A stretch of DNA of 6,298 nucleotides from Pedococcus sp. (GCA_025936615.1 JAICSZ010000139.1:1-6298); one strand, 5' to 3'. Counted from the first letter of the stretch, positions 1 to 5,513 are shown. Notes: generated from the sequence alone by a model not told the origin. Numbers and translations are program-made.

Positions 1-195
1 CAGGGCCTCGACCCCGAGCGGGTGCTGCCCACGACCACCGCCGAGTTTCCGCGCCCGGCCCCGCGACCGGCATACTCGGTGCTCGGCCACGACGCGTGGC
101 GGATGGCGCGCCTACCGCTGCTGCCGCGCTGGCAGGACAGCCTGGCCAAGGCCCTGCCCGACGTCCTGGCCCCGCCGCCGCCCGAGACCAACTAG
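1..195 (+). CDS. rfbD: dTDP-4-dehydrorhamnose reductase, C-terminal fragment
   Basis: Only the last 64 residues are present; the gene enters from the left edge and stops at TAG 193-195. The enzyme reduces dTDP-4-dehydro-L-rhamnose with NAD(P)H, the last step of dTDP-L-rhamnose synthesis, in the cytoplasm. The sequence shows the family's C-terminal signature: the EFPRPAPRPAYSVLGHDAW block, followed by a short L-P-x-x-W-x-D-S-L helix, which in RmlD/RfbD lines the nucleotide-sugar site. The N-terminal Rossmann fold and the catalytic Tyr/Lys lie outside the window. A fused RmlC-RmlD form, known in some actinobacteria, cannot be excluded. The proline-rich tail (APPPPETN) is unremarkable. The tagD-like gene begins 17 nt after the stop on the same strand, so the two are probably co-transcribed at the end of an envelope-polysaccharide locus. 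Confidence 0.88.
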   Translation, partial: QGLDPERVLPTTTAEFPRPAPRPAYSVLGHDAWRMARLPLLPRWQDSLAKALPDVLAPPPPETN

Positions 196-212
196 CCCCC
201 GAGGACTTGACC

Positions 213-611
213 ATGGCCCGCACCGTCATCACCTTCGGCACCTACGACGTGTTCCACGTCGGCCACCTGCGGATCCTCGAGCGCGCGGCGTCGCTCGGCG
301 ACCGGCTCGTGGTCGGGGTGTCCGCGGACGCGCTCAACCTCGCGAAGAAGGGACGCAAGCCGGTGTTCTCGCAGACCGAGCGGCTCGAGATCGTCGGTGC
401 GCTCAAGGTGGTCGACGAGGTGTTCGTCGAGGAGAGCCTCGAGCTCAAGCGCGACTACATCGAGAAGTACCACGCCGACGTGCTCGCGATGGGCGACGAC
501 TGGAAGGGCCGGTTCGACTTCGTCTCCGACCTGTGCGAGGTCGTCTACTTCCCCCGCACCCCGTCGGTGTCGACGACGGAGCTGATCGAGCACATGGCCA
601 CGCTCGCCTGA
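213..611 (+). CDS. tagD: TagD-like glycerol-3-phosphate cytidylyltransferase
   Basis: A 132-residue protein of the nucleotidyltransferase alpha/beta-phosphodiesterase family, about the length of B. subtilis TagD. Visible motifs are the N-terminal TFGTYDVFHVGHLRIL with the catalytic HxGH at residues 15-18, a GDDWKGRFD block at 94-102, and RTPSVSTT at 115-122, matching the family's R-T-x-x-(I/V)-S-T-T signature. It should transfer CMP from CTP to glycerol-3-phosphate, giving CDP-glycerol and pyrophosphate, in the cytoplasm; CDP-glycerol feeds teichoic-acid-type or glycerol-phosphate-decorated polymers. The start is ATG 213 because GAGGA at 201-205 lies 7 nt upstream and the family motif begins at once. 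An upstream in-frame ATG at 96 would overlap rmlD and adds unrelated residues. A related alcohol-phosphate substrate is possible; the motifs favour glycerol-3-phosphate. Confidence 0.87.
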   Translation: MARTVITFGTYDVFHVGHLRILERAASLGDRLVVGVSADALNLAKKGRKPVFSQTERLEIVGALKVVDEVFVEESLELKRDYIEKYHADVLAMGDDWKGRFDFVSDLCEVVYFPRTPSVSTTELIEHMATLA

Positions 612-612
612 G

Positions 613-632
613 GTAGCCCCGGAGACCGCTAC
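613..632. terminator. Possible bidirectional terminator hairpin between convergent genes
   Basis: GTAGC (613-617) pairs with GCTAC (628-632) around a 10-nt loop, between the convergent tagD-like and nucleotidyltransferase genes. It covers the minus-strand stop codon (629-631) and starts 2 nt after the plus-strand stop. The stem is only 5 bp and no T-tract follows on either strand, so this is a weak candidate resting mostly on position. Confidence 0.28.
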
Positions 633-1552
633 TTCGGGCGCCGGCGCGCCCACCCCGCTGCGCTCGGCAACGCCCGTATGCCGCGTGCCCACCTCCGCGC
701 GTGCAGCACCGCGAGCTCGCGGCGAGTTGCGCGGGCAGCCAGGTAGGAGCTGAGCAGCACCTCGCGCGGTGGAAAGAGCGCCCGGCGCAGCAGGGCCGGC
801 CGCTCCGACCACGGCGTGCGGGCGAGCTCGATCAGCCAGACGACTCCGGAGCGTGACCCGACGTCCTGGCGGAACGCCCAGCCATCGGCGCTGGCCCGGC
901 TCTCGGGCGAGGGGTCTGGGACTGGTGCACCCACCGACTCGAGCAGCGCGCGAGCGGTGACCTCGGCACCGGTGGCCAGCGCCAGGTCAGCCAGCTCCTG
1001 CCTGCCCGTGTCGTCGAGGCCTGCGCCCAACGTCCTGGCGAGGTGAGCGAGGTCGGCGACGCTGGACGGCTTGTCCGGGTCGCGCAGCGCGTGGAGGGCG
1101 ACCACCAGCGCCTGGCCCAGCAGGTCGGGAGTCGTGACCTGGACGCCCGCGACCTCGGTGGTGGTGTGGCGAGCCCACAGCGCCTCGAACACCTGGTCCG
1201 CCGGCTTGAGGACCCCGGGGAAGTTGTAGTGGACGTCGAGGTCGCAGGGCCATTCGTCGTGGATGAAGTGGTGGGAGTGGTCGAACGAGATGTCGTCGAC
1301 GTGCTGGTGCCCGCCGTACTGGGTCCGGTGCCTCCAGCCAGCAGCGGCGAACGCGCTGGAGATACGGTCGAATCCCTCGGGGTCGACCAGCACGTCGACG
1401 TCCTGTGACGGGCGGTCCGGTCGCGCACCCAGGGCAACCGCGGTCCGGCCCTTGATGAACAGGACGCGCGCGCCCAGCTGCTGGGCCACGCGGCATACCA
1501 GGGCATGGGCGAGCAGCACCGCCTCGTCGGCGCGCAGCTCGGTCTGGACCAC
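629..1552 (-). CDS. Nucleotidyltransferase family protein (PF14907-like)
   Basis: A 307-residue protein with a DNA polymerase beta-type nucleotidyltransferase core near its N-terminus: LFIKG at 31-35, then S-Q-DVDVLVDP at 49-58 supplying the Asp-x-Asp metal ligands (D51, D53), and CDLDVHYNF around 103-111 supplying the third carboxylate (D104/D106). This pattern is typical of the uncharacterised NTP_transf_5 family (PF14907), whose members often lie in polysaccharide, capsule or peptide-modification loci; substrates are largely unknown. The C-terminal part is helical and Arg-rich, ending in WARRRPK. The reading frame continues far upstream, but that part is antisense to the next gene. GTG 1552 is chosen because family-like sequence starts there and a -10-like box sits 6 nt before it with no ribosome site, suggesting a leaderless mRNA. 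It converges on the tagD-like gene with a 17-nt gap. Whether it serves the same envelope polymer is a guess. Confidence 0.8.
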   Translation of the reverse strand: MVQTELRADEAVLLAHALVCRVAQQLGARVLFIKGRTAVALGARPDRPSQDVDVLVDPEGFDRISSAFAAAGWRHRTQYGGHQHVDDISFDHSHHFIHDEWPCDLDVHYNFPGVLKPADQVFEALWARHTTTEVAGVQVTTPDLLGQALVVALHALRDPDKPSSVADLAHLARTLGAGLDDTGRQELADLALATGAEVTARALLESVGAPVPDPSPESRASADGWAFRQDVGSRSGVVWLIELARTPWSERPALLRRALFPPREVLLSSYLAARATRRELAVLHARRWARGIRALPSAAGWARRRPK

Positions 1553-1558
1553 CCGCGG

Positions 1559-1564
1559 AGTATT
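1559..1564 (-). promoter_or_regulatory. Candidate extended -10 box, nucleotidyltransferase gene
   Basis: Read on the minus strand, TGC-AATACT has the layout of an extended -10 element (TGN before the hexamer; 4 of 6 bases match TATAAT). It ends exactly 6 nt before the GTG at 1552, so transcription would begin at or next to the start codon. No convincing -35 and no Shine-Dalgarno sequence are visible. Confidence 0.38.
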
Positions 1565-1594
1565 GCACCCAGCACGGGCGGCGGGGGATCTCGC

Positions 1595-1600
1595 TAGGGT
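1595..1600 (+). promoter_or_regulatory. Candidate -10 box (TAGGGT) for the MDR gene, leaderless
   Basis: TAGGGT fits the actinobacterial TANNNT -10 pattern and ends 6 nt before the ATG at 1607, placing the transcription start at the A of the start codon. The G-run between box and ATG is too close to the ATG to act as a ribosome site. No good -35 is present at the expected distance; TTGCAC at 1563-1568 is about 26 nt away, which is too far. Confidence 0.48.
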
Positions 1601-1606
1601 CGGGGG

Positions 1607-2578
1607 ATGCTTGCTGCCTACGCAAAGTCCCAGTCCGCCGACGACCCGTTGTCCGGGCTCGAGGTCGGGGATCGGCCGGACCCGCAGCCCCGCGACGGCT
1701 GGGTGACGGTCTCGCTCAAGGCCGCGGGACTCAACCACCACGACCTGTTCTCGTTGCAGGGCGTGGGTCTGCCCGCCGACCGGCTCCCGATGGTGCTCGG
1801 CTGCGACGGGGCCGGCCTCGACGAGGACGGCAACGAGGTGATCGTCCACGCCGTGGTCCCCTCCGACGGCTGGCGCGGCGACGAGACGCTGGACCCGAAG
1901 CGGACGCTGCTGTCCGAGCTGCACGACGGCACGCTCGCCGAGCAGGTGCTCGTGCCCCGGGCAAACCTCGTGCCCAAGCCCGGATCGCTGTCCTGGGAGC
2001 ACGCGGCATGCCTGTCGACAGCGTGGCTGACGGCGTACCGGATGCTGTTCGTCAACGCCGACGTCACGCCCGGGGCGACCGTGCTGGTGCAGGGCGCCGG
2101 TGGTGGCGTCGCCACGGCCCTGGTGCAGCTCGGGTCGGCAGCCGGGCTGCGGATGTGGGTGACGTCGCGCGACGAGGCGAAGGGCGCGCGGGCCGTCGGC
2201 ATCGGCGCCGAGCGGGCGTTCGGCTCGGGGGAACGGCTGCCCGAGCGCGTCGACGCCGTCATGGAGACCGTCGGCGCAGCGACCTGGTCGCACTCGGTGA
2301 AGTCGCTCAAGCCGGGGGGCACGGTCGTCATCTCCGGCGCCACGTCCGGGGACGCGCCGGCGAAGGCCGAGCTGACCCAGGTCTTCTTCCGGCAGCTGCG
2401 CGTCGTCGGCTCGACCATGGGCACTCGTGCCGAGCTCGAGCGGCTCGCGCAGTTCGTGGCCACGCACGGGATCGAGCCGGTCGTGGACTCCGTGCTGCCC
2501 CTGGCGGACGCCCGTGACGGCTTCGCGAAGATGGCGTCCGGGGACCTGTTCGGCAAGGTCGTGTTCACCGTCTCTTGA
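1607..2578 (+). CDS. Zinc-independent MDR / quinone oxidoreductase-type dehydrogenase
   Basis: A 323-residue medium-chain dehydrogenase/reductase. The N-terminal GroES-like domain includes LNHHDLFSLQG (42-52) and VLGCDGAG (63-70), the standard entry motif of the quinone reductase branch. The Rossmann domain carries GAGGGVATALVQLG at 163-176, a variant of the dinucleotide-binding loop, and ends in FGKVVFTVS. There is no cysteine cluster for structural zinc, and the usual catalytic zinc ligands are not apparent, so an NAD(P)H-dependent reduction of quinones, enones or aldehydes is likelier than zinc alcohol dehydrogenase activity. The substrate cannot be read from sequence. ATG 1607 fits the family's usual N-terminus. 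The gene is single, divergent from the nucleotidyltransferase gene with a 54-nt gap, and followed by a hairpin. Confidence 0.88.
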   Translation: MLAAYAKSQSADDPLSGLEVGDRPDPQPRDGWVTVSLKAAGLNHHDLFSLQGVGLPADRLPMVLGCDGAGLDEDGNEVIVHAVVPSDGWRGDETLDPKRTLLSELHDGTLAEQVLVPRANLVPKPGSLSWEHAACLSTAWLTAYRMLFVNADVTPGATVLVQGAGGGVATALVQLGSAAGLRMWVTSRDEAKGARAVGIGAERAFGSGERLPERVDAVMETVGAATWSHSVKSLKPGGTVVISGATSGDAPAKAELTQVFFRQLRVVGSTMGTRAELERLAQFVATHGIEPVVDSVLPLADARDGFAKMASGDLFGKVVFTVS

Positions 2579-2583
2579 CGCGC

Positions 2584-2608
2584 AGCCAAGGCGCGCGTGC
2601 CGTTGGCT
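2584..2608 (+). terminator. Intrinsic-type terminator hairpin after the MDR gene
   Basis: AGCCAA-GGC (2584-2592) pairs with GCC-G-TTGGCT (2599-2608): 9 bp with one bulged G at 2602 and a 6-nt loop. It starts 6 nt after the TGA at 2576-2578. No T-run follows, as is common in GC-rich actinobacteria, so function is inferred from stem strength and position. Confidence 0.55.
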
Positions 2609-2891
2609 CGTCCCTTCGGCTGAGATTCACCTCGGACGACGCAGGCGCGGAGATTTTTCACGGGTCTTTCAGGTAGAAAGAATGGGTGAGGCTTCCCTTC
2701 TCCCCCAAGCCACAAGAGCTGAGAGGGTGGTCGGCAGCCGCCACTCGGGGTAGGAAGGTGGGACCGGTCCGTGCGGGCCGGGCGGCACGCGCGTCCAGCC
2801 AACGTTCAGGCTGGCCGGATAGAGATGAACCCACGAACCCAGGAGAAGTACGCGAACGACGGATGCAGCGACCGGCGGGAGAGGACTGACC
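2609..2891 (+). other. Gene-free 283 nt: hairpin-rich leader of the 89-aa gene
   Basis: No convincing protein gene lies here. A locally AT-richer patch (about 2652-2683) could hold a promoter: TTTTCA at 2655-2660 and AAGAAT at 2678-2683 are 17 nt apart (4 of 6 bases each against consensus). The same patch contains a dyad, TCTTTC-AGGTA-GAAAGA (2665-2681). Downstream are successive possible hairpins: GGCTT/AAGCC (2690-2694 with 2707-2711) around a C-rich 12-nt loop; a strong stem over 2725-2746, in which GTGG-T-CGG pairs with CCG-CCAC around loop CAG; CGTGC/GCACG (2770-2774 with 2785-2789); and CCAGCC/GGCTGG (2795-2800 with 2809-2814) around AACGTTCA. This suggests a structured 5' leader or small RNA of about 200 nt, but it matches no riboswitch class I can recall. 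Some hairpins are expected by chance at this base composition. Confidence 0.35.
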
Positions 2892-3161
2892 ATGGCAGAG
2901 TTTCCGCACTCGCCCGAAGAGGTCATCGACCCGCGCTGGAACCGTTACCTCCACGCGAACCAGCCGGGCAGGCCTGCGTCGGGTGAGCAGAACCGCCGCG
3001 AGGAGCAGGCCGCGCAGCGCGAGGTACAGCCGGCGCAGCATGGTTCGGACGCGGAGCTCAACGCCGAGCTCGTCAAGGTCCTCGGGCCGTGGCGGACGGG
3101 GAAGGCCGGCCCCCGCGAGACCCTCGAGGCGCTGCGCGACCTGGCCGAGCGCCTGCTCTGA
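2892..3161 (+). CDS. Hypothetical 89-residue charged protein
   Basis: I do not recognise this protein. It has 89 residues, no cysteine, no signal peptide and no membrane segment, so it is probably cytoplasmic. The N-terminal part (about 1-30) contains the aromatic stretch DPRWNRYLHANQPG. Residues about 31-50 are rich in Gln, Glu and Arg and look helical or disordered. The C-terminal third (about 53-89: AELNAELVKVLGPW, then ETLEALRDLAERLL) looks like two amphipathic helices, which could form a small helical domain or a protein-protein interface. The start is well supported: GGGAGAGGA at 2877-2885 lies 6 nt before ATG 2892, and in-frame stops at 2820 and 2826 exclude a longer form. It stands alone behind a long leader and converges on the SGNH gene with a 19-nt gap. 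It is probably real, given the strong ribosome site. Confidence 0.66.
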   Translation: MAEFPHSPEEVIDPRWNRYLHANQPGRPASGEQNRREEQAAQREVQPAQHGSDAELNAELVKVLGPWRTGKAGPRETLEALRDLAERLL

Positions 3162-3184
3162 GGCTGGTTCCCGCCCCGGCTCAG
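3158..3184. terminator. Possible bidirectional terminator spanning both stop codons
   Basis: CTGAG (3158-3162) pairs with CTCAG (3180-3184), and further inward pairs (C3164-G3178, GG 3166-3167 with CC 3175-3176) are separated by two mismatches around a 7-nt loop. The dyad bridges the 19-nt gap between two convergent genes and includes both stop codons, whose complementarity contributes part of the stem automatically. There is no T-tract. Confidence 0.27.
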
Positions 3185-3831
3185 TGCGGCGCGATCTGCA
3201 GCCAGTCGTACCAGCCGTTGTGCAGGACCAGCCAGGCGATCAGCCCGTAGCCGGCCTGCCCGGGGTGGTGCGGCACCTGGCTCGCCGCGACGTCGCTTCG
3301 CCACTGCTCGTGCGCCTGCAGCGGCCGGAAGCAGTCCACGAACGGCACCCCGCGCCGCGAGCAGACGTCGCCCTGCGCCTCGACGAGCACGTCGAGCTTG
3401 TCGTTGAGCTCGTCGTCGTCAGAGGGCGGCGGGCTCACCACGAACGTCCCGATCCCCAGGCTCGCCGCGTCGTCGAGGATGTTGGCGAGGTTGAGGCGGT
3501 GCCGGGCCAGGGTGACGCCGCCTGCGGCGTCGGCCGTCCCGACGGAGACGACGAGTCGCCGTTCGGCCCGTCCGGCCCACCGGGGCGGGCACTCGACGCG
3601 CCAGCGCTCGAGGACGTCGGCCGAGGTGTTGCCGCGCACGCCGAGGTTGTACGCCGTCAGCTCGAGGTCGGGGTGGTGGGTTCGTCCGACGACGCGTGAC
3701 ACCCAGCCCTGGCCCTTCGGGTCGCCCACGCCCGCGACCAGGGAGGCGCCGATGAACACGATCCCGACGTCGCGTGGCCCCTCGGCGGCCACCTGGAACT
3801 CGGCGCTGGGGGTGAAGGTGGGTTCGCTCAC
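3181..3831 (-). CDS. SGNH/GDSL hydrolase-like protein with degenerate active site
   Basis: A 216-residue single-domain protein of the SGNH fold, whose members cleave esters on lipids, sugars or cell-wall polymers. Block I reads VFIGASLVAGVGDP with the nucleophile-position Ser30 kept (GAS instead of GDS). Block II is YNLGVRGNTSADVL with Gly64. Block III reads VSVGTADAA (95-103), where the oxyanion-hole Asn of GxND is Ala100. Block V reads QVPHHPGQAGY (185-195), with the His before Pro (H189) kept but Val186 where the DxxH Asp is expected. Two consensus catalytic positions therefore differ, and activity is doubtful. No signal peptide is visible, so it is probably cytoplasmic. GTG 3831 is 3 nt past the stop of the DUF6104-like gene; AGAGGA at 3839-3844 gives 7-nt spacing, so the two genes are translationally linked. 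Confidence 0.82.
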   Translation of the reverse strand: MSEPTFTPSAEFQVAAEGPRDVGIVFIGASLVAGVGDPKGQGWVSRVVGRTHHPDLELTAYNLGVRGNTSADVLERWRVECPPRWAGRAERRLVVSVGTADAAGGVTLARHRLNLANILDDAASLGIGTFVVSPPPSDDDELNDKLDVLVEAQGDVCSRRGVPFVDCFRPLQAHEQWRSDVAASQVPHHPGQAGYGLIAWLVLHNGWYDWLQIAPH

Positions 3832-3834
3832 GCG

Positions 3835-4011
3835 TCAGTCCTCTTCGTCGTCGAGCCGGGCCAGCCAGGTGGCCAGCCGCTCGACGGGGATCTCGAACTC
3901 GGGATTGAGGTCCACGAACGTCCGCAGCTGGTCGGCCAGCCACGTCAGGGACACCTCTTCCTCACCCCTGCGGGCGGCCAGCTCCTCGATGCCGCGGTCC
4001 GTGAAGTACAC
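3835..4011 (-). CDS. DUF6104-like small acidic protein
   Basis: A 58-residue protein starting MYFTDRGIEELAARRGEEE and ending in the acidic tail LARLDDEED. From memory it closely resembles the short actinobacterial proteins annotated as DUF6104, whose function is unknown. It looks mostly helical and soluble, with no membrane segment or metal-binding cysteines. The frame stays open upstream to 4131, but those residues run through the palindromic repeat and are not family-like. GTG 4011 gives the expected MYFTDRG start and has TAGCCT 7 nt before it with no ribosome site, pointing to a leaderless mRNA. It is the first gene of a tight operon with the SGNH gene (3-nt gap). As I recall, such genes occur near the 2-oxoglutarate dehydrogenase gene in other actinobacteria; here the cell-wall-binding gene separates them. 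Confidence 0.8.
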   Translation of the reverse strand: MYFTDRGIEELAARRGEEEVSLTWLADQLRTFVDLNPEFEIPVERLATWLARLDDEED

Positions 4012-4018
4012 GCTCGCG

Positions 4019-4024
4019 AGGCTA
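4019..4024 (-). promoter_or_regulatory. Candidate -10 box (TAGCCT) for the DUF6104-SGNH operon
   Basis: Read on the minus strand, TAGCCT fits TANNNT and ends 7 nt before GTG 4011, so transcription would begin at or within 1-2 nt of the start codon. No -35 match is visible. The lack of a Shine-Dalgarno sequence before GTG 4011 agrees with a leaderless transcript. Confidence 0.42.
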
Positions 4025-4069
4025 TCGCGAGGTGTGCCGCGCGGCTGAGCCAGCCACGCGGCATACCCG

Positions 4070-4133
4070 ATGCTGTTGCCCTGCCGGCGTCCGCGCGTTT
4101 GACGACATAGCCGCCAAACTCGCCGACGCAAGC
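4070..4133. repeat. Palindromic repeat, copy A (imperfect)
   Basis: The core at 4087-4133 matches 5618-5664 at 45 of 47 positions in the same orientation. Weaker similarity continues left to 4070 (ATGCTGT-T-GCCCT against ATGCTGT-GCCCT), with a small indel and divergence at 4083-4086. The core folds: GCGTC-C-GCG (4087-4095) against CGC-C-GACGC (4121-4129) with one C-C mismatch, then GTTTG/CAAAC (4097-4101 with 4115-4119), then CG/CG and a short ATA loop. It lies 8 nt past the stop of the cell-wall-binding gene, so it could end that transcript. The outermost arm seen in copy B (CTT/AAG) is lost here. Confidence 0.85.
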
Positions 4134-4141
4134 GCGCGGGT

Positions 4142-5467
4142 TCAGGGGATGTAGGCGGCCAACTTCTGGGCCACCGCGGCGCTGACGGCCCCTGTGCCGC
4201 CGATGACGACGACCTTGTGTGGACCCAACCGGCTGAGCTCAGTGCTCACCGCGCTGGGGAGGCTGGTGGGGGCGGTGAGCAGGACGGGGCCGGGTGACTT
4301 GCCCGCGACTGGCGCGCTGGACAGGGCATCGGCGAAGCCGGTGCCGGAGGCGACGTAGGCGACATTGACACCCTTGGCGAAGCTCTTGGTCGAGACGGTT
4401 GCCGAGGTGGCGTAGCGATCCTTACCGGCCCAGCGTTCGACGGCGCCTGTGGTGTAGGCGTCGAGCTTTGCCTTGACCGCGTCGCTCACCGCGCCTGCGC
4501 CGCCGAGGACGACGATCTTCTTGGGCTTGAGACGAGCCAGCTCTGCCGCGATGGAAGCCGGAAGGGTGGTCGGGGCGGTGAGCAGGACCGGGCTCCGCAG
4601 CTTCCCCGCGACGGGAGCACCCGAGAGCGCGTCGGCGAAGCCCGCGCCGGAGGCGACGAAGGCGACGTCAGGCCCGGAGACGAAGCTCTTGGCCGAGATG
4701 GCGGCGGAGGTGGCGTAGCGGTCCTTGCCGGCCCAGCGTTCGACGGCGCCTGTGGTGTAGGCGTCGAGCTTTGCCTTGACGGCCTCACTGACCGCGCCTG
4801 CGCCCCCGAGGACGACGATCTTCTTGGGCTTCAGCCGGGCCAGCTCGGTCGCGATGGAGCCGGGGAGGCTGGTCGGTGCCGTCAACAGGACAGGACCCCG
4901 CGTCATGCCGGCCACCGGGGCGCCCGAGAGCGCGTCCGCGAAGCCCGCACCCGAGGCGACGTAGGCAACTGCGGCTCCTGGGACGAAGCTCTTGGCCGAG
5001 ATGGCGGCGGAGGTGGCATAGCGGTCCTTGCCGGCCCAACGCTCGACGAGTGGAGCAGCGCCGCTGGTGACCGTAAAGGTGGCTGGCGGCTGGTCGAGGC
5101 ATGACATCAACGTGTTGTACACACCCGGGGGAAGGGGATCGAGGACTGTCCCGTTCACCCCCATACCGACGCGTGGCACGACGAAGGTGAACGTGAAGGA
5201 GGAGTCCGGCGCGACGTCGAAGGGCACCTGGTAGGCGCCGGAGAAGTTTTCGTGCCCGTCGACGTTGTTGACGAAGGCGAACGCGCCGTCGTGGCCGCCG
5301 GCCCATTCGTTGGTGTCGGGGCACCCGCTGCCCCGCACGGTCACCATCGTGCCGATCGGGCCGCTCGCCGGTGTCATCGTGTAGCCCGGAGTGGCCGCGC
5401 TCGCCGCAGGGGGTAGCTGTACCAGTGCAAAGGTGGTCAGCGCCAAGGCCAGCCAAGATCGTCTCAT
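4142..5467 (-). CDS. Secreted protein with three cell-wall-binding repeats (CW_binding_2-like)
   Basis: A 441-residue exported protein. Residues 1-24 form a signal peptide: MRRSW, a hydrophobic run LALALTTFALVQL, and the AASA cleavage motif before Ala25. Residues about 25-136 look like an Ig-like beta domain (TPASGPIGTMVTVRGSGC), with Cys49 and Cys123 possibly forming a disulfide. Residues 141-441 are three repeats with an exact 101-residue period, each starting VERWAGKDRYATSA and containing ASGxGFADALSxAPVAG, PVLLTAPT and VVxGGxGAVS. These are hallmarks of putative cell-wall-binding repeat 2 (PF04122), three of which usually form one anchoring module that in Clostridioides Cwp proteins binds anionic wall polymer. 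No enzymatic domain is visible, so adhesion, surface-layer or scaffold roles are possible. ATG 5467 has GGAG at 5474-5477, 6 nt upstream; the frame extends 16 residues further, but that would bury the signal peptide. Confidence 0.9.
   Translation of the reverse strand: MRRSWLALALTTFALVQLPPAASAATPGYTMTPASGPIGTMVTVRGSGCPDTNEWAGGHDGAFAFVNNVDGHENFSGAYQVPFDVAPDSSFTFTFVVPRVGMGVNGTVLDPLPPGVYNTLMSCLDQPPATFTVTSGAAPLVERWAGKDRYATSAAISAKSFVPGAAVAYVASGAGFADALSGAPVAGMTRGPVLLTAPTSLPGSIATELARLKPKKIVVLGGAGAVSEAVKAKLDAYTTGAVERWAGKDRYATSAAISAKSFVSGPDVAFVASGAGFADALSGAPVAGKLRSPVLLTAPTTLPASIAAELARLKPKKIVVLGGAGAVSDAVKAKLDAYTTGAVERWAGKDRYATSATVSTKSFAKGVNVAYVASGTGFADALSSAPVAGKSPGPVLLTAPTSLPSAVSTELSRLGPHKVVVIGGTGAVSAAVAQKLAAYIP
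4145..5047 (-). repeat. Three tandem 303-nt coding repeats
   Basis: The repeat units start at 5047, 4744 and 4441 on the minus strand (the last unit is slightly shorter at its end). The period is exactly 303 nt. At the DNA level, 4425-4477 and 4728-4780 are identical over 53 bp, and units 1 and 2 are the most alike in protein. This suggests recent duplication or gene conversion among units. Confidence 0.88.
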
Positions 5468-5480
5468 GGCGTTCTCCAAA

Positions 5481-5510
5481 CCTCGAGACAAGCCCTGCAA
5501 CCCTCGAGAC
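5481..5510 (-). repeat. Paired 9-bp direct repeats upstream of the cell-wall-binding gene
   Basis: On the minus strand GTCTCGAGG occurs twice (5502-5510 and 5481-5489), start-to-start spacing 21 bp, i.e. two helical turns, between the predicted -10 box and the ribosome site. Each copy contains the palindrome CTCGAG. The placement suits a regulator-binding site, though no known operator was recognised. Confidence 0.5.
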
Positions 5511-5513
5511 GCC

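Noticed and set aside
96..212. Upstream ATG start for the tagD-like gene
   Set aside because: It overlaps rmlD in another frame and adds 39 Ala/Gly/Pro-rich residues before the conserved N-terminus; ATG 213 has a good ribosome site.
1553..2467. Upstream half of a 612-residue minus-strand open frame (629-2467)
   Set aside because: It is antisense to the well-supported MDR dehydrogenase gene, has no family-like sequence, and the true nucleotidyltransferase start fits GTG 1552.
2690..2711. 6C RNA of actinobacteria
   Set aside because: The first hairpin loop is C-rich but has no run of six C, and there is no second C-rich hairpin.
2682..2753. Small ORF of 23 codons starting ATG 2682
   Set aside because: No ribosome site, no recognisable peptide, and it runs through predicted hairpins; cannot be supported.
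2688..2760. Riboswitch-like words (GGTGAGGCT of the M-box, CTGAGA of TPP, GCCACT near GGAAGG of cobalamin)
   Set aside because: Each class needs further conserved segments (for example the TPP CTGATC/GGATAAT block or the M-box P4-P5 segment) that are absent, and the downstream gene is not a transporter or vitamin gene.
1618..2802. 394-residue minus-strand open frame
   Set aside because: Ser/Pro/Thr-rich low-complexity translation opposite the MDR gene; typical shadow frame in high-GC DNA.
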